NCBI GenBank assembly: GCA_036321105.1
Contig: JAYEPQ010000019.1
Span: forward strand, 6,116,886 to 6,180,885
Source of the DNA: Dracaena cambodiana
Taxonomy: Eukaryota > Streptophyta > Magnoliopsida > Asparagales > Asparagaceae
Reading direction: 5' to 3'
Length of the DNA: 64,000 nucleotides
This document shows, piece by piece, positions 23,617-33,143 of the stretch (position 1 is the first letter of the stretch; each line of letters begins with the position of its first letter). The notes under the pieces were generated by a model that did no database searches, was not told the DNA's origin, and was given only the letters and a program-made list of their open reading frames with translations. A program made the translations under genes and the position numbers.

Positions 23617-24389
23617 TGTTCGCCGTAAAAATTTCTTTGCTTCCTTCCATTAAATACAACTTAGATTACAATGAAAGTGAACAAGAGATAAAGAGAACAA
23701 ACGAGAGGATTTTATAGTTCAATCGCTCTCTTGTACAATGATTTGTGTGGGATCTGTGGCGATGGGATCTGTCAAGCAGCTCCTTTGGACGATCGAATGT
23801 CGAACTCTTCTATCTTGAAGATAACGGTCGACTGTAGATGATCTTTTCTGGTCTTTCACGAACTCAAGGCTCTGTGCGTAACTTGAATTCTCCAAGAGGA
23901 AAAGATCTCAATTGCCGGAAAGAAGACCAGCCGAAAGGAAATGGAAGACCAAGGCTTCAAGGCTCTCTCGCGTACTTAAACTGGGCAAAGGATCCAGAGG
24001 ACCGATCCCTAGGGTTTCACCAAGAAGGTATTTATAGCCCCAAGTTAATTTGAGAGTTTCCATCTGAATAGAATTCGCTCTCATCAAGGATTCCAATCAA
24101 ATATCTTAGTTTTGATTTAAATCTCTTCATTTAGAGTTCTGATTGGACTTGATTTAGGTATCTAGATAAGCCCAAATCATAATCTCAATCAATTTGAGAT
24201 TCTGGTTATCTGCTCACGTGGAGTTAAACTCATCAAAACGCGGTGCTAAATAACCAGAACGTGGAGCTACTGAACATCTCCGTGTTTTACTCAAACGCGA
24301 GGCTAAAATGCCAAGACGCGGACCTGTTAAATTAGCTCCGCGTTCTGTTGTGGAAAATTCTTTTTATTCAGAAATTTTCACTGCCAACA
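23617..24389 (-). repeat. E2 3' LTR (773 bp)
   Basis: On the minus strand it begins TGTTGGCAGTGAAAATTTC and ends ACGGCGAACA. It is homologous to the E1 LTRs over most of its length, but about 110 bp longer. It has a TATA box GGCTATAAATACC (24028-24038) and several GCGAGGCTA-type words (24180-24360). Confidence 0.88.
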
Positions 24390-24404
24390 AAACTCCCTCC
24401 AAAG
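24390..24404 (-). promoter_or_regulatory. E2 polypurine tract
   Basis: CTTTGGAGGGAGTTT on the minus strand abuts the 3' LTR, matching the position and sequence of the E1 tract. Confidence 0.75.
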
Positions 24405-24739
24405 TTTTCAAAATGGCTTAGAACTTAGCAAATTTTGAAATACTTTGGATCTTCAAAACACGGAGTTAAAATACCAAGTTTACCTCGCGTTATGCTCGCT
24501 TACGCGGAGCTAATCAGCTTCACTTCATTTTCAGTGAAATGAGTAATTACTTCATTAATTACTCTGAATTTCTGCGTTGAATACCAAGCGACGGAAATTT
24601 TGTTTAAATAGAGCTCCTGGCTCATCTTCTTCTTCATCGGAAGAGTTTGAAGGATCCAAAGCTCCGGCAATTGAGTGACTCATGTCGACGAATGATATTC
24701 AATTGATCTTCGTTCAATTCTCCATAGTTTTTCATCATT

Positions 24740-24848
24740 AGGATGTCACTTTAGAAGAGTTTGGCTTCACGCACGTTGGCCGGCATTAATGGCAGCGGCC
24801 GTGGAAGTAGACGCAGCGGCGAACCAGTCTATGCAGCATTTTTTGAAG
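24740..24848 (+). pseudogene. E2 antisense gene, first-exon copy a
   Basis: On the plus strand (antisense to E2 pol) this reads GINGSGRGSRRSGEPVYAA before a GT donor at 24849, matching the end of E1 exon 1 (GGSGRGSGRSGDTVYVA). The start is degraded, with a TAG soon after a possible ATG. A TATA-like TTTAAATAG lies upstream near 24602. The following intron ends at ctccttttgcag (25230). Confidence 0.6.
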
Positions 24849-25230
24849 GTAAAAAACCCCAACTTTTGGTCTCTTTAGAACCATTCTGGGATGTTTCGGC
24901 TCAGTTTTAACCAGCCAATTGTTTACTTCACTGGCGAGATCGCCATTCTCCGACCGTAAGGCTTGAAGAAGAAGGAGAAGTCAGAGAGGAACTTTGATCT
25001 TTCTCCACGCGAAGTTATCGCGTCATCCTTGCGTTTGAAATGCGGGGCTATTAAAGAGAAAGAAAAGGCAGAGAAAAACTCTGTTCTTCCTTTATGCGAA
25101 GTCATCGTGTCATCCTCTGCGTCTTGAAACGCGAGGCTATTTCAACTGCACGCGGAGTTAGCTTAGCTCCGCGTTTATTTATTTAAGAGATTTTCCAAGT
25201 TTTATCTGACTCTCGATTCTCCTTTTGCAG

Positions 25231-25290
25231 TGAACCAGATCCTTTTTGAAGAGGAGCATATGTGGGCCTATCGATCTTCATCAGCAAAAG
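25231..25290 (+). pseudogene. E2 antisense gene, PMD exon remnant
   Basis: After the acceptor ttttgcag the sequence reads NQILFEEEHMW, matching DEILFEEESKW of the E1 PMD exon. Only about 60 bases of the exon remain, and the rest of the mobile domain (about 2 kb in E1) is missing from E2. Confidence 0.55.
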
Positions 25291-25322
25291 TAATTCTAAG
25301 GAGGCCAACATAGTTGCAGTTT

Positions 25323-25619
25323 TCAACCTCTGGCTCCTTTTGAAGGAGTTACATGGACTCTGCGGCAGCCCATTAAGTTTTCTTGAGGACCATTTCTGTT
25401 AGATGACAATCTCTGTTGCTTTCCAAAGCGATAGAGATAATTATATAAGGGCTTGTAGCCTGTCGAATCCAACTTGTGCATCTTCATTAGGATTCTTATA
25501 GCAGTATCTTCAGATAATCCACTAAGAACTTTAAACAGATCATAGTTGACATTTGCAGAAGAGATCTCTTGTATGTGAATCCTGGAATTGAACTTCAACA
25601 CCCCGTGGAGGAATCTCAC
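25323..25619 (-). other. Unassigned open frame inside the E2 antisense region
   Basis: A 98-codon minus-strand frame, rich in ordinary protein-like composition (segments ANVNYDLFKVLSGLSEDTA and MKMHKLDSTGYKPL). It has no counterpart in E1 and no recognised family. It lies between the PMD remnant and a second copy of the antisense first exon. It may be a captured host fragment or chance. Confidence 0.3.
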
Positions 25620-26208
25620 TGTCAGGTTATTGATGAGTCGATGAATTTGTAGAATTTTTTGGGAGAGCTATAACTCCCTCTTTATAATCTCTTCTTTTAT
25701 AAATAAAGGCAAATTATTTTTCTCTCTATCTGTCGGCTTCAAGAATCTTGTTTGCTCAACAAATAGATGGTTTATAATTTTGGTAAAATAATCTGAGGCT
25801 CATTTGCGTAACTTAGATCATTAATACCTGAAATGATCGGATAAGGATCATCTTAACTTAGCCAAAAATCCAAGTTCTTCATGAGAACGTGAAGCTAAAA
25901 TACCAAGTTATTCTCGCGTTTCGCGGAGTTGCGCAGAGTTAATAAATTCGCGTTTTCCATCATCACGCGAGGCTAATAGCTCCGCGTTTCTGGAGAGTAA
26001 CTGATCAGTCATTTTCTCCAAAATTCGCGCCGAACTCCAAGAGGCGGTTTCCTTCATTTAAATGAAATCTTTATTTCTTTTCTTCTCACTTCACTTGAGA
26101 ATTTTCCAGAAACCCTAGAGATTCAGGCGATCAGAGCTCAGACGACCCAAGCGTTTTTCGACCGATTTTCTCCCGATTTCCCGTTGATTTTCCTCAACTT
26201 TTTGAGAA

Positions 26209-26323
26209 ATGGTGCCCAAGACTCGTGCTTCCTCTCGCGCAGCCCCATCGTCGGTGACTGGCGCAAGCAGTGGTGGCAGCGGCCATGGCAGCGATGCGCC
26301 AACCCACGTTTCGCCTATTTGGG
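26209..26323 (+). pseudogene. E2 antisense gene, first-exon copy b
   Basis: It starts ATG at 26209 (MVPKTRASSRAAPSS), continues GGSGHGSDAPTHVSPIWG, and ends in phase 1 at a GT donor (26324), the same phase as E1 exon 1. It is a second, better preserved copy of the exon at 24740-24848. It is followed by an intron packed with GCGAGGCTA-type words and an acceptor tgcag near 26835. Confidence 0.65.
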
Positions 26324-26399
26324 GTAAGAATCTCTCTATCGAGACTCTTTAAAATATTTCTAGAGTGATTTGGCCAGCCGCAAGCCTTGGAGAAGTAGA

Positions 26400-26770
26400 A
26401 AAACCTCTGGCTTTCTTCTTACGCGAAGCTATCGCGTCATCCTCGCGTTTTGAAACGCGGGGCTATTTAAGTAGCAGTCGCGTTGAAACGCGAGGCTATT
26501 TTGAGCAGCAGTCACGTTGAAAAGCGAGGCTATTTCTAGCAGCAGTCGCGTTGAAACGCGAGGCTCTTTTGAGCAGCAGTCGCGTTGAAACGCGAGGCTT
26601 CTTTTAAGCAGCAGTCGCGAGGCTTCTTTTGACTTCTGCGGTCTAATTTTTAGCTTCTCGCGGAGCTACTTTTTAGCTTCGTGCGGTCTAATTTTAGCTT
26701 TGCGTGTTCTAATTTTTAGCTTCGCGCGGTTTAATTTTAGCTTCGCGCGTTCTAATTTTTAGCTTCGCAC
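26400..26770. repeat. Motif-dense intron of the E2 antisense gene
   Basis: About 370 bases contain repeated GCAGTCGCGTTGAAACGCGAGGCT units (shown as the concept; each about 35-38 bp, four copies from about 26465) followed by repeats of TTTTAGCTTCGCGCGxTCTAA (about 25 bp, four to five copies). The two halves carry the motif in opposite orientations. Confidence 0.75.
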
Positions 26771-26841
26771 ATCCATACTTAGAAAAAATTTCTGTTTTGT
26801 AGAAACTTTTCTAACTCTGGATCTTTTTTCTGCAGTAGGGT

Positions 26842-27615
26842 ACTGCTCCTCCTCTGGCGACATCTTCTTTAGCGCTGCCTGTTTTAAATACAGGCGTCGT
26901 GGATCCTTTTGAGGAGCTCTTCAACTATAGCGTTAATGACTTTATGCGGTTGCTCAGAAGATGCGTCGAAATGATCTCTGGAGGCATGGATTTCCTCAGT
27001 CTCGGCCGTCCGATGTTATCCAGCTATTTAGACAATATTGAAAGAATCGGGGGACAGGACCAAGCAGCTCCCTACCGGGCCCGCTTTAATGCCTTAGAAG
27101 AGCAGGTGAACACGCTAAACACAGTTCGTCAAGCGGACGTGGAAGCGATCACCGCAATAGAGCTAGCATGGCTTCGGGTGGAATTAACGACGCGTCGAGA
27201 AGAACTGATACGACAGGAAGAAGCATGGTCTCGGGAGTTGGCAGAGCTTCAAGCTAGTCGGGAGTCCATTCTTGAGAGCTTGGAGGCGATGGACTCTGAG
27301 ATTGGGGGAAGTCAGGCTGAAATCTTTAGAGCCCAGGAAACCATTGCTAAAGCTCGGGCGGTCATAGTAGCCAACGAGCTTAAATTAGGGGAATCCGTGA
27401 AGAAGTGGGAAGCGCTAATCCTCCAATGGGGGTAGATCGAGCAGGAGGAGATAATAAGAAGCCGCGCCATAGAAAACTCTCGTTAGCGTCTAACTCAGCA
27501 ATTGGCAATGGATGACGATGTCTTACTCCGGCAGGCTCAACACTCCATAGAAGCAACTCGTCGTCAGGTGATTGACGAGGCGATGAATAAGTTGAAGCAT
27601 CTAGGAGATCCATAA
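26842..27615 (+). pseudogene. E2 antisense gene, C-terminal coiled-coil exon
   Basis: This is homologous to the last exon of the E1 antisense gene. It reads SSLALPVLNTG, EELFNYSVNDFMRLLRRC, SSYLDNIERI and a long Glu/Arg/Ala heptad-rich helix, ending HLGDP-stop at 27613-27615. It is open from 26842 to a TAG near 27433, then resumes with another stop near 27485. Conservation of this exon in both elements shows that the antisense ORF is an inherited part of the family. Without the PMD exon it cannot make the full protein. Confidence 0.7.
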
Positions 27616-28149
27616 TTTTCTTCTATTCTTTTATTCTTCATTTTTTTGTAATAAGAACTTGTAATAAAAGAGAGAAATTCTTTGTATCTTCATTCTTTTG
27701 TTGACGAGATAAAGATATTCATTTGATTCTTTTACCTGTTGGCTACAAAATTTGCTTGCACAACAGATAACTTGTCATCAAAATGGCAAAATATTCCAAA
27801 TCATACCATCAGAGATAAAACCTTAACATGACAGTATCTTATGGGATTTTTAGCAAACTCCCAGCTATCAACGGATTTGATTAGCCTTTACCAACTACCG
27901 TTTGAATTGGGCTAGCCATGTTATTCCCCTCAGCATGGTGAGTTATCGAGAATTTTGTTTGGGCTTAAGTGCCAAACTTTTCCTCTTCCCTTTGGCTTAG
28001 TGGCGTTTAGGCAATTTATACTTTTTACCCCCAGCATGAAGGGGTTGGCGAGAAGCTAGTTCTCTTCCCATTGCCTAGTCGGCGTTGGTAATTCATACTT
28101 TTTACCCCCAGCATGAAGGGATTGGCGAGAAGCTAGTTCTCTTCCCATT
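27616..28149 (-). other. E2 noncoding 3' region
   Basis: It contains the unit TTTTTAGCAAACTCCCAGCTATC...GGGCTAGCCATG...TCAGCATGGTGAGTTATCGAG once (described in part). E6 has three copies of the same unit in tandem. A shorter repeat around CCCCCAGCATGAAGGG(G/A)TTGGCGAG occurs twice (about 28035 and 28105). Confidence 0.6.
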
Positions 28150-30062
28150 GCCTAGTCGGCGTAGGGTAATTCGTTAGATTTCGGCAGAGGCGCACAATTG
28201 CACATGCCTAAGAAGAAGACTGGAGGCGGTTCATAACTTGAACTGGGCACACCAGGTTCAAGTCAGAGGCGCTCAATTGCACATGCCTGAGAAATAGTCT
28301 GGAGGAGGTTCATAACTTGAATTGGGCACACCAGGTTTAGTTCAGAGGAGTTCAATTGCGCATGCTTAAGAAGAAGACTGGAGGCGGTTCGTAACTTGAA
28401 CTGGGCACACCAGGTTTAGGTCAGAGGCGCTCAATTGCGCATGCCTAAGAAGAAGACTGGAGGCGGTTCGTAACTTGAACTGGGCACACCAGGTTTAGGT
28501 CAGAGGCACTCAATTGTGCATGCCTAAGAAAAAGTCTAGGGGCGGTTCATAACTTGAACTGGACACACCAGGTTTAGGTCAGAGACGCTCAATTGCGCAT
28601 GCCTAAGAAAAAGTCTGGGGGCGGTTCATAACTTGAACTGGGCACACCAGGTTTAGGTCAGAGGCGCTCAATTGCGCATGCCTGAGAAGAAGACTGGAGG
28701 CGGTTTGTAATTTGAACAGGGCACACCAGGTTTAGGTCAGAGGCGCTCAATTGCGCATGCCTAAGAAGAAGACTGGAGGCGGTTCGTAACTTGAAATGGG
28801 CACACCAGGTTTAGGTCAGAGGCACTCAATTGCGCATGCCTAAGAAGAAGACTGGAGGCGGTTCGTAACTTGAACTGGGCACACCAGGTTTAGGTCAGAG
28901 GCGCTCAATTGCGCATGCCTGAGAAGAAGTCCAAGCGCCCATTTGCGTAATCTTGAACAAGTGGAGGCGGTCCAAGGCTCTTTCGCATAATTTGAGCTGG
29001 GCACACCACGATGATCGGGTTAGGATTCATCAAATTTAGGTCAGAGGCGCTCAATTGCGCATGCCTAAGAAAGAGTCCAAGTGCTCATCTGCGTAACTTG
29101 AGCAAGTGGAGGCGGTCCAAGGATCTCTCGCGTAACTTGAACTGGGCACACCACGATGATCGGGTTAGGATTCATCAAATTTAGGTCAGAGGCGCTCAAT
29201 TGCGCATGCCTAAGAAAGAGTCCAAGTGCTCATCTGCGTAACTTGAACAAGTGGAGGAGGTCCAAGGCTCTCTCGCGTAACTTGAACTGGGCACACCATG
29301 ATGATCGGGTTAGGATTCATCGAATTTTGGTCAGAGGCGCTCAATTGCGCATGCCTTAGAAGAAGACTGGAGGCGGTTCGTAATTTGAACTGGGCACACC
29401 AGGTTTAGGTCAGAGGCGCTCAATTGCGCATGCCTAAGAAGAAGACTGGAGGCGGTTCGTAACTTGAACTGGGCACGCCAGGTTTAGGTCAGAGGCGCTC
29501 AATTGCGCATGCCTAAGAAGAAGTCTGGAGGAGGTTCGTAACTTGAACTGGGCACACCAGGTTTAGGTCAGAGGCGCTCAATTGCGCATGCCTGAGAAGA
29601 AGTCCAAGCGCCCATTTGCGTAATCTTGAACAAGTGGAGGCGGTCCAAGGCTCTCTCGCGTAACTTGAACTTGGCACACCATGATGATCGAGTTAGGATT
29701 CATCAAATTTAGGTCAGAGGCGCTGAATTGCGCAGGCCTAAGAAGAAGTCTGGAGGCATTCATAACTTGAATTGGGCACACCAGGTTTAGGTCAGAGGCG
29801 CTCAATTGCGCATGCCTAAGAAAAAGTCTGGGGGTGGTTCATAACTTGAACTGGGCACACCAGATTTAGGTCAAAGGCGCTCAATTGCGCATGCCTAAGA
29901 AGAAGACTGGAGGCGGTTCGTAATTTGAACTGGGCACACCAGGTTTAGGTCAGAGGCGCTCAATTGCGCATGCCTAAGAAGAAGACTGGAGGCGGTTCGT
30001 AACTTGAACTGGGCACACCAGGTTTAGGTCAAAGGCGCTCAATTGCTCATGCCTAAGAAGAA
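28150..30062. repeat. 79-bp minisatellite in the E2 3' region
   Basis: About two dozen tandem copies of a 79-bp unit containing GGTCAGAGGCGCTCAATTGC and a TGCGTAACTTGAACTGGGCACACC-like half (given here in words only). Spacing between successive GTCAGAGG starts is exactly 79 at 28421, 28500, 28579, 28658 and 28737. Four or more longer variant units carry an inserted CCACGATGATCGGGTTAGGA block, giving a higher-order pattern. Such arrays between integrase and the 3' LTR are known in Tat-lineage elements and can seed satellites. Confidence 0.93.
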
Positions 30063-30085
30063 GGAGACGCGTACTTCCAGGGATA

Positions 30086-30280
30086 TTAAGAATAATATTT
30101 CTTCAGAAATTTGCCATTGATCGGCATCATCATCCTGTCGCCACTTTGATTCATTAAGCGATAGGCTCCACTGGAGTATACAGTCTCCACGATAAACGGT
30201 CCTTCCAACTTGGGTTCAAATTTACCCTTAGTCTTGTGGGTTAGCACCATTGGCCTTTTAACAGCCAGAACCAAGTCTCC
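30086..30280 (-). pseudogene. E2 pol C-terminal tail
   Basis: It encodes MVLTHKTKGKFEP, GPFIVETVYSSGAYRL and DRMMMPINGKFLKKYY, the tail after integrase. It is separated from the integrase frame by a TAA after RTFK at about 30278-30280, the same position as in E1. Confidence 0.8.
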
Positions 30281-31837
30281 TTATTTAAAGGTCCTTGGTT
30301 TAACGTTCTTATTGAACGTTTGTGATATTCGGGCTTGATACAACTCAATTTGTTGTTGGGCCCTGAGACGCTTTTCATTCAACGCCTCTAATTCTTTCAA
30401 TCTTTGTTGATGGCGTTCTTCTGTCGTCATCCTTGTGGCTAAAGCCACTCTTAATGATGGTATCTGGATTTTAAAAGGCAAGGCGGCCTCACTTCCATAA
30501 ACCAAGGAGAAAGGGGTAGCTTTGGTCGGGGTGCGAACAGTGGTGCGATAAGCCCACAAACATTCTCCCAGCTTTTCATCCCAGTCTCGTTTGTTAGAAG
30601 AGACGAACTTCCGAAGGAGTTTAATAATCGTCTTGTTAAAGGCTTCGGCCAACCCATTTGCTGCGGGGTTATATGGCGTTGAAGTAATATCTTTGATTCT
30701 GAACTTATTGCAGAATCTGGAGAATCCCTGACTAATGAATTGCGGACCATTATCATGAATGATCCGTCGAGGGATGCCAAACCGGTAAATGACATGATGC
30801 TTGATGAACTTAATCACATCTGTCGTTTTTACCTCTCTTATGGGCACAGCTTCGACCCATTTTGAAAAATAATCGGTTATTGCAAAAATAAACCGATATC
30901 CTCTGGATGATGGGGGGGTTATAGGCCCCACAATATCCATTCCCCATGCCTCAAATGGCCAACTAGCAACAGTACTGTGCAAGTATTCTGGGAGTTGATG
31001 AATTAAATTGGCATGTATTTGGCATGTATGGCACCGTTTAGCGTATGCCATTGCTTCCGTAATCATGCTCGGCCAGTAATATCCCAACCTTCTTATGCGG
31101 TCTCCTAGTTTTGGACCGGGCTGATGAGCTCCACATACTCCATCATGTGTTTCTCTCAGCACTTCATCTGCTTCTGCTCTTGATATGCAGCGTAGCAGCA
31201 GACCATCTCTTGACTTTCTATACAAAGTCCGAAGCTTATGCTCATAATAAAATCTCCGGGCTTTCCTCTTTATTGAGGTGGCTTCCTTTGGATCTTCTGG
31301 CAATATCCCATGTAAAGTATAATCCACAAACGTAAATCGCCAATCACGGGGTTCCAGGGTCAAACCTGTCTGGCATACCTCTTTGGTTTGGAAAACTGTA
31401 TCTGGGTGGAGGAGATCTCGGCTACCGATAGTGATGCTTTTAGCCTCACCTGCTGGGATTGCCAATGTTGCAGCTAATGCGGCAAGGGCATCTGCATATA
31501 CATTTTCATTCCGAGATATATGATAAATGTAAAATTGTTCAAAATACCCAGCTAGTTCAATGGCTAGCTGACGATAGGGGATGAGGGCTTCATGTCTGAC
31601 ATCATACTCGCCCGTCATCTGATTGACGATGAGTTTAGAGTCTCCATATGCCTCTAAATAATTCACCCCCAGTTGCAGAGCCATTTTTAGGCTGATAATA
31701 AGCGCGTTATATTCCGCCACATTATTCGTGCATGGTTCTGTTAATGAGTAACCGTTGGGCAGTATATGTTTATGTGGGGAGATCAGTACAACCCCCACTC
31801 CAGCAGCAGATCGTCTGGCAGCACCATCAAAGAACAT
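30281..31837 (-). CDS. E2 second RNase H plus integrase, open frame of 518 codons
   Basis: This is the longest intact catalytic module of the family in the window. Residues 1-125 form the archaeal-type RNase H with D4, E42, D66 and D116 as likely catalytic acids. Residues 230-272 form the integrase zinc finger (H231, H238, C269, C272). The DDE core has D301, D362 and E398, with D-60-D-35-E spacing. A WAYRTTVRTPTKATPF segment follows. No stop or frameshift is seen within the frame, although upstream RT is broken, so it is probably not expressed as part of Gag-Pol. Confidence 0.88.
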   Translation of the reverse strand: MFFDGAARRSAAGVGVVLISPHKHILPNGYSLTEPCTNNVAEYNALIISLKMALQLGVNYLEAYGDSKLIVNQMTGEYDVRHEALIPYRQLAIELAGYFEQFYIYHISRNENVYADALAALAATLAIPAGEAKSITIGSRDLLHPDTVFQTKEVCQTGLTLEPRDWRFTFVDYTLHGILPEDPKEATSIKRKARRFYYEHKLRTLYRKSRDGLLLRCISRAEADEVLRETHDGVCGAHQPGPKLGDRIRRLGYYWPSMITEAMAYAKRCHTCQIHANLIHQLPEYLHSTVASWPFEAWGMDIVGPITPPSSRGYRFIFAITDYFSKWVEAVPIREVKTTDVIKFIKHHVIYRFGIPRRIIHDNGPQFISQGFSRFCNKFRIKDITSTPYNPAANGLAEAFNKTIIKLLRKFVSSNKRDWDEKLGECLWAYRTTVRTPTKATPFSLVYGSEAALPFKIQIPSLRVALATRMTTEERHQQRLKELEALNEKRLRAQQQIELYQARISQTFNKNVKPRTFK

Positions 31838-31846
31838 CTGCCATGG

Positions 31847-32270
31847 TTATTCCTTGCTAACTGTTTTGACCTCTGACGTCTGTTTGGCATTGGACCAAAT
31901 TGGATGGTCTGCATGAAAATCGGTGATTGTCTGTCCCTTCATTGCTTTTTGAGGGACAAAGTGTATGTCATATGGCGACAGTAGCAGAGTCCATTTTGCT
32001 AGCCGGCCATTTAAGGATCCTGGTTTGGTCATCAGGATTTTTAAGGGATTAACCCGTGATATGACATGAATTGTTTGCCCTGAAAGATAGTGTCGCATTT
32101 TTTGAGCAACAAACACTAGGGCTAAATATTCTTTTTCGATTGGGGTATACCGCTGTTCGGTCCCGATCATTGTCCTACTTAAATAATAGAGGGCATGTTC
32201 ATGGTCGTGCTCATTATATTGAGCAAGTAATGCTCCTAAAGCATTATCCATGGCCCTTACATATATAAGA
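31847..32270 (-). pseudogene. E2 RNase H (Ty3-type)
   Basis: It encodes MDNALGALLAQYN, ALYYLSRTMIGTEQRYTP and HYLSGQTIHVISR, open for 134 codons. A TAA just before the aRNH start and a frameshift near 32270 separate it from its neighbours. This is the RT-attached RNase H. Confidence 0.82.
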
Positions 32271-33125
32271 AATGGCTGTCCAGGGTTGGTGCCATAAGAA
32301 CGGGAGGTTTGGTGAGATATTCTTTGAGGTCATCAAATGCCTGTTGACATGCCTCATCCCATATGAAAAAAACCCCCTTTTTCATAAGTCGAGAAAATGG
32401 CTGGCATCGTCCAGATAGGTTAGAAATGAAGCGTCGAATATATGAGAACTTTCCTTGTAACCCCCTTAATTCCTTAAGATTGCGGGAGGCGGCATCTCGC
32501 TAATTGCTTTCACTTTTTCGGGATCAAGAAAAATTCCTTTTGAGGTTATTATGAATCCAAGGAATTTCCCGCTGGACACCCCCATGAATGAGTTAGTGGG
32601 ATTCATCTTCAGATGATGTTTCCGCATAAGATCGAAGACCGTTCTTAAATCATGAAGATGATCTTCTTTATTCACGCTTTTGACTGCCAAGTCATCCACT
32701 TAACACTCTACCGTTTTGCGCAGGTGTTCTTTGAATATAGTGCTCATCGCACGTTGGTAGGTAGCACCGGCATTCTTCAACCCGAACGGCATCACCGTGT
32801 AACAGTATACCCCTAACGGCGTTCTGAAAGCCGTATGCTTTTCGTCATTTGGGTGCATCTTGATTTGGTTATATCCTGAGAAGCTAGCCATAAAGGACAT
32901 CCTCTCGTAACCACAAGTGTTGTCAATCATCACATCAGTGATGGGAAGTGGAAATTCATCCTTGGGACATGCAGCGTTCATATCTCTAAAATCAATGCAT
33001 ATCCGGATTTTGCCATTCTTCTTTCGAACCAGCACTATGTTAGCAACCCAATCAGGGTTCTGCTCTTCACGGATGAATCCAGATTTTATAAGTTTATTGA
33101 CCTCAGCAACTATTGCCTCCATCAA
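32271..33125 (-). pseudogene. E2 reverse transcriptase
   Basis: The frame runs from MMEAIVAEVNKLIKSGF through KKNGKIRICIDFRD and MPFGLKNAGATYQ. The Tyr of the YVDD box is a TAA (32700-32702), after which VDDLAVKS continues. The first catalytic Asp motif reads FMASFSG instead of FMDGFSG (Ala codon at 32886-32888). A frameshift near 32465 precedes the thumb (QPFSRLMKKGV). RT is therefore dead, by different changes from those in E1. Confidence 0.88.
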
Positions 33126-33143
33126 TTCCGGCCGAAAACGCCT

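Noticed and set aside
29156..29805. Frames of 67-75 codons on both strands in the minisatellite
   Set aside because: They are translation of repeat units only, with no conservation beyond the repeat.
28150..30062. A CRISPR-like array (regular 79-bp spacing)
   Set aside because: Units are contiguous tandem copies without unique spacers, in a plant retrotransposon 3' region.
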